The notes beneath the pieces were generated by a model. That model was not told the origin of the DNA and did no database searches. It saw only the letters and a program-made list of their open reading frames with translations. A stretch of 64,000 bases of DNA. It comes from Nonomuraea cavernae. GTDB lineage: Bacteria > Actinomycetota > Actinomycetes > Streptosporangiales > Streptosporangiaceae. The DNA lies in contig NZ_BMNH01000005.1 in the NCBI RefSeq assembly GCF_014646355.1, positions 124,001-188,000 of the forward strand, in the 5' to 3' direction. Of this stretch, positions 56,727-64,000 are shown piece after piece. How positions within the stretch are numbered: the stretch's first letter is position 1; each line of letters starts with the position of its first letter. The translations under genes were made by a program, and so were the position numbers.

Positions 56727-58118
56727 TCAGGACGGGGGCCTGGTCATGGCCAGCACGTCGAGGGCGGCGTCGAGCTGCTCCTCGGTGATGCGGCCCTCGG
56801 CCACGTGGCCCCGTTCGACGACGACCTCGCGGATGGTCCTGCGTTCGGCCAGGGCCTGCTTGGCGATCTTGGCGGCCTCCTCGTAACCGAGATACCGGTT
56901 GAGCGGGGTGACGATCGACGGCGAGGACTCCGCGTACTCGCGCAGCCGTTCCACGTTGGCCGTGATCCCCGACACGCACCGGTCGGCCAGCAGCCGCGAC
57001 ACGTTGGCCAGCAGCCGGATCGACTCCAGGACGTTGCGGGCGATGACCGGAAGCTGCACGTTGAGCTCGAAGGAGCCCGAGGCGCCCGCGAACGTGATGG
57101 CGGCGTCGTTGCCGATGACCTGCGCCGCGACCATGGCCGTGGCCTCGGGGATCACCGGGTTGACCTTGCCGGGCATGATGGACGAGCCCGGCTGCAGATC
57201 CGGCAGGTTGATCTCGCCGAGCCCGGCCCGAGGGCCCGACCCCATCCAGCGCAGATCGTTGGCGATCTTGTTCAGGGAGACGGCCACCACCTTCAGCTGG
57301 CCGGAGAGCTCGACCATGGAGTCCTGGGCGCTCTGGGCCTCGAAATGGTCCATCGCCTCGCGGAACGGGATGCCGGTCGCCTCGCGCAGCCTGGCGATGG
57401 CCTTCTCGGCGAACCCCGGCGGCGTGTTGATGCCGGTGCCCACGGCGGTGCCGCCCAGCGGCAGCTCCAGCACGTGGCCGAGGGCCGACCTGACCCGCAC
57501 CAGTCCGTGCTCGATCTGCGAGGCGTAACCGCCGAACTCCTGACCCAGTGTCACCGGTGTCGCGTCCATCAGATGGGTCCGGCCCGACTTCACCACCTGG
57601 TCGAACTGGATCGCCTTGGCCCGCAACGCCGCCGCCAGATGTTCGAGGGAGGGCAGCAGATGGTAGGTCACCTCGGTCGCGGCGGCCACGTGGATCGAGG
57701 TCGGGAACACGTCGTTGGACGACTGCGAGGCGTTGACGTGGTCGTTCGGGTGCACCGGACGGCCCAGCCGCTCCTGGGCGAGCGTCGCGACGACCTCGTT
57801 GACGTTCATGTTGGACGAGGTGCCCGACCCGGTCTGGAAGACGTCGATCGGGAAATGCGCGTCATGCTCGTTCTCCGCGACGTCGGCCGCCGCCTGCGCG
57901 ATCGCCTCCGCGATCTCCTTGTCGACGACGCCCAGCTCGGCGTTGACCTCTGCGGCGACCGCCTTGATCAGGCCCAGCGCGGCGATGTGAGACGGCTCCA
58001 ACCGCCGCCCGGAGACCGGGAAGTTCTCGACCGCCCGCTGCGTCTGCGCCCGCCATCTGGCCCCCGTGGGTACGCGCACTTCGCCCATCGAGTCATGTTC
58101 GATACGGAACTCGCTCAT
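56727..58118 (-). CDS. fumC: Class II fumarase
   Basis: 463 residues of the fumarase/aspartase superfamily. Signatures are [14 protein letters not shown], the active-site region [17 protein letters not shown], and [11 protein letters not shown]. The extended N terminus ([11 protein letters not shown]) is fumarase-like rather than aspartase-like. It hydrates fumarate to malate without a metal cluster. A second, unrelated fumarase (class I) lies 4 kb away. ATG 58118 has GGAGG one base away and CAGACT 6 bases upstream, so the initiation mode is unclear. It ends 10 bases from the convergent trpD stop. Confidence 0.95.
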   Translation of the reverse strand: MSEFRIEHDSMGEVRVPTGARWRAQTQRAVENFPVSGRRLEPSHIAALGLIKAVAAEVNAELGVVDKEIAEAIAQAAADVAENEHDAHFPIDVFQTGSGTSSNMNVNEVVATLAQERLGRPVHPNDHVNASQSSNDVFPTSIHVAAATEVTYHLLPSLEHLAAALRAKAIQFDQVVKSGRTHLMDATPVTLGQEFGGYASQIEHGLVRVRSALGHVLELPLGGTAVGTGINTPPGFAEKAIARLREATGIPFREAMDHFEAQSAQDSMVELSGQLKVVAVSLNKIANDLRWMGSGPRAGLGEINLPDLQPGSSIMPGKVNPVIPEATAMVAAQVIGNDAAITFAGASGSFELNVQLPVIARNVLESIRLLANVSRLLADRCVSGITANVERLREYAESSPSIVTPLNRYLGYEEAAKIAKQALAERRTIREVVVERGHVAEGRITEEQLDAALDVLAMTRPPS

Positions 58119-58196
58119 GCCTCCAGTCTGACCCACGGGTGCCGGATCAGCTCGGCCCGAGCCCGCCGGATCGGCTCGCGCACCGGCCCCGCCAGG

Positions 58197-59951
58197 TCAG
58201 CCCGACAGCACGGCCACGATCAGAATGGCGATCACCACGGCGGCCGCCGCGGCCACGGCCATCAGGATGAGCATTCCGGTGCGGTTGCCGCTCGACGGCT
58301 GCTCGGGCCCGACGATCGAGAACAGGTCGGTGCCGAGCCCCTGGGCGCGATCCTCCTCGCGCGAGGGCAGCGGGGCCGGGATCTGCTGCGGCCCCGCCGG
58401 CGACATCGGTGGCGACATCGGTGGCGAGGGCAGCGGGTAGACCTGCTGTCCCGGCGAGTTGTTGTGGGGTTTGGGCTGCTGCACGCGCCGGGTGGTGACC
58501 GCGCCCTCGTCGCCCGGCCAGCCGGGAGCGGGGCTCTGCGGCAGCGGCGTCTTGGGCCGCATCATGCTGACGGTCCGCTCGGGATCGTGACCGCCCTGAG
58601 CCTGGGGCCCGGGAGCGGCTCCGCCCTGCGTGGGCCGCGGGACCGTGCCGGGCCCGCGCGGGCCGGCCGTGTCCGCCTGCTGCCCGAACTGCTGCGGGCC
58701 TCGCCCTCGCGGTTCCTGCGGGCCGGGTCCTTGCGGGGAACCCTGCGGACCCGCCGGGCCACGGCCGTAGGCGGCGTCGGCACCCGGCCCCTGCGCGCCG
58801 GGCCCGCGCGGACCTGGCGCCTGCGGACCGGGACCGTGCGCGCCAGGTCCGTGCGGACCTGGCGCCTGCGGACCGGGTCCGTGCGGACCTGGCGCCTGCG
58901 GACCGGGGGCGTGCGGACCGGGGGCGTGCGCGCCGGACGCGGAGCCGCGGCCATGGGCTGGCTCACCACGCACCTGTTCGTACGGCGAGCCGGGCCCGGT
59001 GCCCGGACCGAACGCGCTGGGCGCCTGGTCGAATGCGGAGCGCGCTCCCTGGAAGGGCGGCTGGGCATGGGGCACGGGGGCCTCCCGAGCGGTCAAGGCC
59101 TCCGCCGTGATCGCCGGCATCTCGTTGGTGGGCGTGTCGGCGACCATCCGGAGCAGCGTCTCCGCCTTCGCCGCGGACAGCCGCTGCTGGTAGTCCTTGT
59201 TGAGCAGCCCGACGAGCACCGGCCGGAGCTGACCGGCCTGGGTCGGCGGATCGGCCGTCTCGCTGAGCAGTGCCGCCAGCGTCTCGGCGATCGTGGCCCG
59301 CTCGTAGGCGGGACGCCCCTCCACGGCGAAGTAGAGCGTGGCGCCGAGCGACCAGATGTCGGACTCGGGGCCGGTGTATTCGCCCCTGGCACGTTCCGGG
59401 GCGGTGTAGCCGGGAGACCCGATCACCATGCCGGTCTTGGTGAGCTTGGGGTCGCCCTCGGCCTTGGCGATGCCGAAGTCGGTCAGCACGACGCGGCCGT
59501 TCTGGGTGATCAGCACGTTGCCCGGTTTGACGTCGCGGTGCGTGATGCCCTGAGCGTGCGCGGCGCGCAGCGCGCCCAGCAGGTCGACGCCGATCTCGGC
59601 CACCAGCCGGGGCGGCAGCGGACCCTCCTCGTCGATCACCTGTTCCAGCGAACGGCCCTCGATGAGCTCCATGATGATCCACGGGCTGTTGCCGTGGATG
59701 AGCACGTCATGGATCGAGGCCACGGCCGGATGGTTGATCCGGGAGGCGATGCGCCCCTCGCGGACCATGCGTTCGCGCAGCTCGGCGCGTTGTTCTTCGG
59801 TGAGCCCGGAGTCCTGGCGGATCTCCTTGACAGCCACCTCGCGCCCCAGAGCACGGTCACGGGCCCGCCACACGGTGCCCATGGTGCCTCGGCCGAGCGG
59901 CGAGATCAGCTCGTAGCGCTCTGCGAGCAGGCGTGTCTGCTGTTCCGGCAT
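58197..59951 (-). CDS. PknB-type Ser/Thr protein kinase, tail-anchored
   Basis: 584 residues. The kinase domain (about 13-270) has the Gly loop LGRGTMGTV, Lys42 in VAVKEI, catalytic HRDVKPGNVLI and DFGIAKAEGD, and activation-loop Thr in KLTKTGMVIGSPGYTAPE. Residues about 300-540 are low-complexity, with a collagen-like Gly-Pro-rich core encoded by 15-base repeats. One membrane helix (about 557-580) ends the protein, so the kinase is cytoplasmic and there is almost no outer sensor. TATCTT (59958-59963) is 6 bases before the ATG: leaderless. Confidence 0.92.
   Translation of the reverse strand: MPEQQTRLLAERYELISPLGRGTMGTVWRARDRALGREVAVKEIRQDSGLTEEQRAELRERMVREGRIASRINHPAVASIHDVLIHGNSPWIIMELIEGRSLEQVIDEEGPLPPRLVAEIGVDLLGALRAAHAQGITHRDVKPGNVLITQNGRVVLTDFGIAKAEGDPKLTKTGMVIGSPGYTAPERARGEYTGPESDIWSLGATLYFAVEGRPAYERATIAETLAALLSETADPPTQAGQLRPVLVGLLNKDYQQRLSAAKAETLLRMVADTPTNEMPAITAEALTAREAPVPHAQPPFQGARSAFDQAPSAFGPGTGPGSPYEQVRGEPAHGRGSASGAHAPGPHAPGPQAPGPHGPGPQAPGPHGPGAHGPGPQAPGPRGPGAQGPGADAAYGRGPAGPQGSPQGPGPQEPRGRGPQQFGQQADTAGPRGPGTVPRPTQGGAAPGPQAQGGHDPERTVSMMRPKTPLPQSPAPGWPGDEGAVTTRRVQQPKPHNNSPGQQVYPLPSPPMSPPMSPAGPQQIPAPLPSREEDRAQGLGTDLFSIVGPEQPSSGNRTGMLILMAVAAAAAVVIAILIVAVLSG
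58795..58945. repeat. 15-base minisatellite coding Gly-Pro repeats
   Basis: Tandem imperfect 15-base units, such as TGCGGACCTGGCGCC and TGCGGACCGGGTCCG on the + strand, recur about ten times. They encode the GPHGPGPQAPG-type linker of the kinase on the - strand. Such tracts expand and contract easily by slippage or recombination. Confidence 0.75.
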
Positions 59952-59986
59952 GAAAAGAAGATATCGATTCTCGCTTGGGAAGTGCT

Positions 59987-61090
59987 TTAGCCTCGCTTGC
60001 GAAGTTCTCTTGGCCAGAACCGTCGAGGGAGGCACAACTTTATCACCGTCGTCTTGAAACGGGCATAAGCGGAAGGCACCGGTCGCGCTTCGACTCGTTT
60101 CCGGTGCACTCCCTCGCCGGCCTTGCGCTCCTGCCGGGGCGCGGGCACGGTGACCGCCACCGGCTCGGCCCGATGCAGGCCGCGATGCGTCGATCTGCGG
60201 GCGAACGCGGGCGTCGGGGGAGCGGCCGGTGAGCGTACGGGCCGCCGCGCGGCCAGTGGCTCCTCGGCCGAGCCGCCCGCCGCCACGCGCGCCAGCATCA
60301 GCGAGGCTCGTACGGAGTCGAGCCTGGTCTGCGGGTCGATGCGGAGCAGCGCGTCGAGCACCGGGGCCAGCGGGCCCGCCTTGGTCATCGGGATCGGCTC
60401 GCCGCTGGTGAGCGCGGCCAGCGCGGCGGCGGCCGTGCGGCGGCCGTGCAGGCCCCTGCCCTCGACGGCCGTGTAGAGCGTCGCGCCGAGCGACCACAGG
60501 TCGCCGGCGGGGCTCGCCTTCGAGCCGAGCACCCGCTCTGGCGCGATGTAGCCGGCGGAGCCGAGCACGATGCCCGCCTGGGTGATGGAGACGTCACCCT
60601 CCAGCGCGGCCAGACCGAAGTCGGTGAGCACCGCGCGATCCTCGGTCACCAGCACGTTGCTGGGCTTCACGTCGCGGTGCAGGATGCCCTTGGCGTGGAC
60701 GGCGCGCAGCGCGCCGAGGATCTGCCGGCCGATCTCCGCCGCCTGGCGGGGGTGGAGCGGTCCGTTCTGCTGCACGAGCTGCTCGAGTGACCTGGCCTGG
60801 AGCAGCTCCATCACGATCCACGGGCGGTCGTCCTCGGTGACCACGTCGAACACGGTGATGACCGACGGGTGCGCGACCATCGCGGTCGCCCTGCCCTCAC
60901 GCTCGGTGCGCGCGCACAGCTCGGCCCGCAGCTCCTCGTCGAGCACGGCCGGCAGGCGCACCTCCTTGACCGCCACGTGACGGTCGAGCAACTCGTCGTG
61001 CGCCCGCCAGACGGTGCCCATGCCGCCGCGTCCGACCGGCTCCAGAAGCCGGTAGCGCGCGGCGAGGAGGTAACCGGAGGGCGCACGCAT
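59987..61090 (-). CDS. PknB-like Ser/Thr protein kinase, soluble
   Basis: 367 residues. The kinase domain (about 12-270) has VGRGGMGTV, Lys42, HRDVKPSNVLV, DFGLAALEGD and GSAGYIAPE. The C-terminal 100 residues are basic and Pro/Arg-rich without a membrane helix, unlike its neighbour. The two kinases share arrangement and sequence and are probably an old tandem duplication. TAAGCT (61098-61103) is 7 bases before the ATG: leaderless. The stop is 35 bases before the next kinase start. Confidence 0.92.
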   Translation of the reverse strand: MRAPSGYLLAARYRLLEPVGRGGMGTVWRAHDELLDRHVAVKEVRLPAVLDEELRAELCARTEREGRATAMVAHPSVITVFDVVTEDDRPWIVMELLQARSLEQLVQQNGPLHPRQAAEIGRQILGALRAVHAKGILHRDVKPSNVLVTEDRAVLTDFGLAALEGDVSITQAGIVLGSAGYIAPERVLGSKASPAGDLWSLGATLYTAVEGRGLHGRRTAAAALAALTSGEPIPMTKAGPLAPVLDALLRIDPQTRLDSVRASLMLARVAAGGSAEEPLAARRPVRSPAAPPTPAFARRSTHRGLHRAEPVAVTVPAPRQERKAGEGVHRKRVEARPVPSAYARFKTTVIKLCLPRRFWPRELRKRG

Positions 61091-61103
61091 GCCTGGCAGC
61101 TTA

Positions 61104-61763
61104 CCTATTTGTGTAAACCGACCAGTAGAGGCGTGGCCGATAAAATGTTGCGATTATGAGTCAACCCGCCTGACTCGGCGCGTCAGTAAAGCGACGGTCA
61201 TATCAGGCCGGCCGACCCCGGCTTTCCGCCGTCGGAGTGACGGCCGCCATGCCGCCTTTCGGGCCGGCGAGGCCGCCGAAGCCCTGGTCGATGCCGGGTC
61301 CGGGCGACGGACCGGTCGATCATGGTCGCGATCCGAGGAGGCCGGTCCGGCGTCTGACCCGGAGCCTGATGCGGCGGCCCCGACTCGCCGGGACCTCCCG
61401 CCGCCACGGGCCTCCACGCCGCTTCGGGGGCCGCCCGGACGGCCCCGTCAGGGGCTCGCTTCCCTGCCGCCGGGCGCCGGGCGCGGAGCCCGGACAGTGC
61501 CGGGACCCGAATGCGGACGTGTTCGCGCAGCTCACCGCATTGTGTGCGCTGTCCGCTCACTTCGTACGAAAAGGTGTGTGTTGCCCAGTAACTGCTTCGC
61601 AGGTGTCAGGCCTGGTTGCTGACAAGAACTCTCCGGAAGGCGTCAGCAGGTTGTAAGGGTGCCGTAAGGGGCCGGGGGCAGAGTGAGGGCACACGTAAGT
61701 AAGCCCGGTGAAGAGGTCCGGAAAGCGCCGCCTTCTGAAACCCGCGCAACAGGAGCGTCATCT
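61104..61763. other. Long intergenic stretch without a convincing gene
   Basis: Between the soluble kinase promoter and the DUF5999 gene I find no frame with a ribosome site, a family match or steady GC-rich third positions. Frames of 100-170 codons exist on both strands but have Arg/Pro/Ala-rich, unconserved-looking products. The first 80 bases and the last 100 are less GC-rich and may hold promoters. It may carry a decayed gene or an RNA; nothing definite can be said. Confidence 0.5.
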
Positions 61764-61775
61764 GAGAGGTGCACC

Positions 61776-61964
61776 ATGTGCAGTCACTTCCCCCTTTGCC
61801 CCAGCGCCGACTCGCCCGACCGTGAGGCGTCGCACGTGATCTCGGCCCACCCCGACCAGGGGTGGAGCCTGCTCTGCAACGGCGTGGTGCTGTTCGAGGA
61901 CACCGGCCTGCTGCTGCCCGACGGCCGGGTCGTCGCCCCCCACCGGGCACCCGTCGCCGCGTGA
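61776..61964 (+). CDS. DUF5999 family small protein
   Basis: 62 residues. MCSHFPLCPSADSPDREASH, followed by HPDQGWSLLCNGVVLFEDTG and LLPDGRV, is the DUF5999 pattern common in actinomycetes. Three Cys and several His suggest metal binding, but the function is unknown. ATG 61776 has GAGAGG 6 bases upstream. Confidence 0.85.
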   Translation: MCSHFPLCPSADSPDREASHVISAHPDQGWSLLCNGVVLFEDTGLLLPDGRVVAPHRAPVAA

Positions 61965-61977
61965 GCCCCCGGCGGGT

Positions 61978-62010
61978 GGTGCCGAGCGGCGGGAGCGCCC
62001 ACCCGGCACC
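61978..62010. terminator. Terminator-like hairpin between convergent genes
   Basis: GGTGCCG (61978-61984) pairs with CGGCACC (62004-62010), and an inner GGCG/CGCC pair (61988-61991 with 61996-61999) extends the structure. It lies between the DUF5999 gene and the class I fumarase gene. Confidence 0.4.
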
Positions 62011-62025
62011 TTCGCGGCCGCCCGC

Positions 62026-63678
62026 CTAGCGGCGGCCGATGCTCAGCACCGGCCCCGTGGTGTCGGTGAAGAAGTCTTCGCCCTTGTCGTCCACGACGAT
62101 GAACGCGGGGAAGTCCTCGACCTCGATCTTCCAGACCGCTTCCATGCCCAGCTCGGGATACTCCAGGACCTCGACCTTCCTGATGCAGTCCTGTGCCAGC
62201 CGGGCCGCCGGGCCGCCGATGGAGCCCAGGTAGAAGCCGCCGTACTTCTGGCACGCGTCCGTGACCTGCTTCGACCTGTTGCCCTTGGCCAGCATCACCA
62301 TCGAGCCGCCCGCCGACTGGAAGCGTTCGACGTAGGAGTCCATGCGTCCGGCGGTCGTGGGCCCGAACGAGCCGGAGGCGTAGCCCTCGGGCGTCTTGGC
62401 CGGGCCGGCGTAGTAGACCGCGTGGTCCTTCAGATATTGCGGCATCTCGCCGCCGTCGTCGAGCAACTCGGCGATCTTCGCGTGCGCGATGTCGCGGGCG
62501 ACCACCAGGGGGCCGGTCAGGGAGAGCCGCGTCTTGACCGGATATTTCGTCAGCTCGGCCAGGATCTCGGGCATCGGGCGGTTGAGGTCGACCGAGACGA
62601 CGTCGTCCGAGAGGTGCTCGTCGGTGGTGTCGGGCAGGAAGCGGGCCGGGTCGGTCTCCAGCTGCTCCAGGAAGACGCCCTCAGCGGTGATCTTGGCCAG
62701 GGCCTGCCGGTCGGCCGAGCAGGAGACGGCGATGGCCACCGGGCAGGAGGCGCCGTGCCGGGGGAGCCGGATGACGCGGACGTCGTGGCAGAAGTACTTG
62801 CCGCCGAACTGCGCGCCGATGCCGAGCTTCTGGGTCAGCTCGAAGACCTTCGCCTCCAGCTCCAGGTCACGGAATCCGTGCCCGGCCGGCGACCCTTCGG
62901 TGGGGATCGAGTCGAGGTAGCGGGCGCTGGCGTACTTGGCGGTCTTGAGGGCGTACTCGGCCGAGGTGCCGCCCACGACGATCGCCAGATGGTACGGCGG
63001 GCAGGCGGCGGTGCCGAGCGAGCGGATCTTCTCCTCCAGGAAGGCCAGCATGCGCTTCTCGTTGAGCACCGCCTTGGTCTCCTGGTAGAGGAACGACTTG
63101 TTGGCCGAACCGCCGCCCTTGGCCATGAACAGCAGTTTGTACTCGTCGGCGTGGCCGAAGGGGTCTTCGGCGTAGAGCTCGATCTGGGCGGGCAGGTTGT
63201 CGCCGGTGTTCTTCTCCTCCCACATGGTCAGCGGGGCCATCTGGGAGTAGCGGAGGTTGAGCTTGGTGTAGGCGTCGTAGACGCCGCGCGAGATGTGCTC
63301 GGCGTCGCGGCCGTCGGTCAGCACGTGGCGGCCGCGCTTGCCCATGACGATCGCGGTGCCGGTGTCCTGGCACATGGGCAGCACGCCGCCGGCCGAGATG
63401 GAGGCGTTCTTGAGCAGGTCGAGCGCGACGAACCGGTCGTTGCCGCTGGACTCGGGGTCATCGATGATCTTGCGGAGCTGGGCCAGGTGCGACGGCCGCA
63501 GGTAGTGCGAGATGTCGTGCACGGCCGTCTCGGTGAGCAGCCGCAACGCCTCGGGGTCGACCTCCAGGAACGTACGGCCCGCTGCCTCGACTCTCCGCAC
63601 CCCCTCCGATGTGATCAGCCGGTATGCGGTCTCGTCGGCGCCCAGCGGAAGCAGGTCGGTGTAGTCGAACTCGGCCAT
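62026..63678 (-). CDS. Class I (iron-sulfur) fumarate hydratase
   Basis: 550 residues with both the alpha region (N-terminal, cluster Cys103 in [17 protein letters not shown]) and the C-terminal beta region ([30 protein letters not shown]) fused, as in E. coli FumA/FumB. Further cluster Cys candidates are TAACPPYH and [14 protein letters not shown]. It hydrates fumarate using a [4Fe-4S] cluster, which is oxygen-sensitive in characterised members. ATG 63678 has GAAAGGA upstream; an in-frame GTG at 63684 is less likely. The cell thus has both fumarase types close together. Confidence 0.95.
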   Translation of the reverse strand: MAEFDYTDLLPLGADETAYRLITSEGVRRVEAAGRTFLEVDPEALRLLTETAVHDISHYLRPSHLAQLRKIIDDPESSGNDRFVALDLLKNASISAGGVLPMCQDTGTAIVMGKRGRHVLTDGRDAEHISRGVYDAYTKLNLRYSQMAPLTMWEEKNTGDNLPAQIELYAEDPFGHADEYKLLFMAKGGGSANKSFLYQETKAVLNEKRMLAFLEEKIRSLGTAACPPYHLAIVVGGTSAEYALKTAKYASARYLDSIPTEGSPAGHGFRDLELEAKVFELTQKLGIGAQFGGKYFCHDVRVIRLPRHGASCPVAIAVSCSADRQALAKITAEGVFLEQLETDPARFLPDTTDEHLSDDVVSVDLNRPMPEILAELTKYPVKTRLSLTGPLVVARDIAHAKIAELLDDGGEMPQYLKDHAVYYAGPAKTPEGYASGSFGPTTAGRMDSYVERFQSAGGSMVMLAKGNRSKQVTDACQKYGGFYLGSIGGPAARLAQDCIRKVEVLEYPELGMEAVWKIEVEDFPAFIVVDDKGEDFFTDTTGPVLSIGRR

Positions 63679-63759
63679 GACCATCCTTTCGATTGCCCAA
63701 AGGGTACGCCCACGGCCACCCGCGTTCGTGCCATGGGGGCGTACGGTATGGGTGGTCTG

Positions 63760-64000
63760 TCAGGTGGCGTCGGCGGTGAGCCGGACCGGCTCGGGGGTGC
63801 GGTCGGCGGTGAGACCCACCACGATGCCCGCGATCACCAGGCCCGCGCCGAGCAGGTCGTAGCCGGAGGGCGTGGCGACGCCCAGCACCAGCCCCGTGAC
63901 GATCGCGCCGACCGGGATGAGCCCGGCGAACAGCCCCGCCCGGCCGGGCCCGAGCTTGGGCAGCGAGGTGTACCAGAGGAAGAACGCCAGCACCGTCACC
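63760..64000 (-). CDS. EamA/DMT-family transporter (5'-truncated by window)
   Basis: The C-terminal 80 residues of a multi-span permease: FFLWYTSLPKLGPGRAGLFAGLIPVGAIVTGLVLG, then YDLLGAGLVIAGIVVGL. This matches the last two helices of EamA-domain drug/metabolite transporters (about 290-300 residues, ten helices). The gene begins beyond the window edge. Substrate unknown. Confidence 0.8.
   Translation of the reverse strand, partial: VTVLAFFLWYTSLPKLGPGRAGLFAGLIPVGAIVTGLVLGVATPSGYDLLGAGLVIAGIVVGLTADRTPEPVRLTADAT

Noticed and set aside
59952..60497. Upstream extension of the tail-anchored kinase to 766 residues
   Set aside because: The added part is an out-of-frame reading of the upstream kinase gene; a leaderless promoter marks ATG 59951.
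61089..61622. Coding frame of 177 codons in the gap after the kinases
   Set aside because: No ribosome site, mixed third-position composition, Arg/Pro-rich product and overlap with the kinase promoter.

Overview
This 64 kb window is ordinary chromosome of a high-GC actinomycete. The mycothiol S-conjugate amidase, an F420-type flavin protein, GTP-dependent PEP carboxykinase, two PknB-like kinases, small families such as DUF4307, DUF4287, DUF5999 and DUF6292, and many GTG starts all fit Actinomycetes. A Streptosporangiales member (Nonomuraea-like) is my best guess; no rRNA or species marker is present to prove it. I see no insertion sequence, prophage, CRISPR array or biosynthetic cluster.

Layout. 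0-7.3 kb: the end of mfd, a SurA-like lipoprotein, mazG, enolase, an FtsB/DivIC-like protein, DUF501 and a Ppx/GppA phosphatase, all rightward. 7.4-14.3 kb: a secreted four-repeat protein, family-5 uracil-DNA glycosylase, NDH-2 behind a perfect Rex-type operator, an ACT-domain protein overlapping a peptide deformylase with an altered catalytic motif, an odd tRNA with a UAA anticodon, a BI-1 membrane protein and two small proteins. 14.3-22.7 kb: a thiolase, PQQ-repeat lipoprotein and SGNH hydrolase (leftward), reverse transsulfuration genes (cbs and cystathionine lyase/synthase) and an orphan histidine kinase. 22.7-33 kb: small membrane proteins, an AAA+/VWA pair, a divergent FIST-ROK pair, two lipoproteins (one an M1 peptidase), and hppD divergent from an Lrp-type regulator.

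33-41 kb: a class A penicillin-binding protein, a DUF255 thioredoxin-fold protein, hypothetical genes, mca divergent from DUF4307-greA. 41-50 kb: an NlpC/P60 peptidase, PEP carboxykinase behind three GntR/DasR-like operators, a CrtC-like protein behind a TetR-type palindrome, an amidohydrolase, a cis-prenyltransferase and PhoH2. 50-56.7 kb: a response regulator-kinase-lipoprotein operon, a transglycosylase-like cell-wall protein downstream of a CRP-like site, a glycosyltransferase, and trpD behind a leader peptide with paired Trp codons and a complete attenuator. 56.7-64 kb: class II fumarase, two Ser/Thr kinases, a 685-base stretch with no convincing gene, DUF5999, class I fumarase and the end of an EamA transporter.

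Most of the novelty is regulatory: Rex, GntR, TetR, CRP and Lrp-type operators, a trp attenuator, and about ten genes whose -10 box lies 6-7 bases before the start codon, suggesting leaderless mRNAs. The strangest single object is the UAA tRNA, which has a class I body (short variable loop) although leucine tRNAs normally have a long variable arm.
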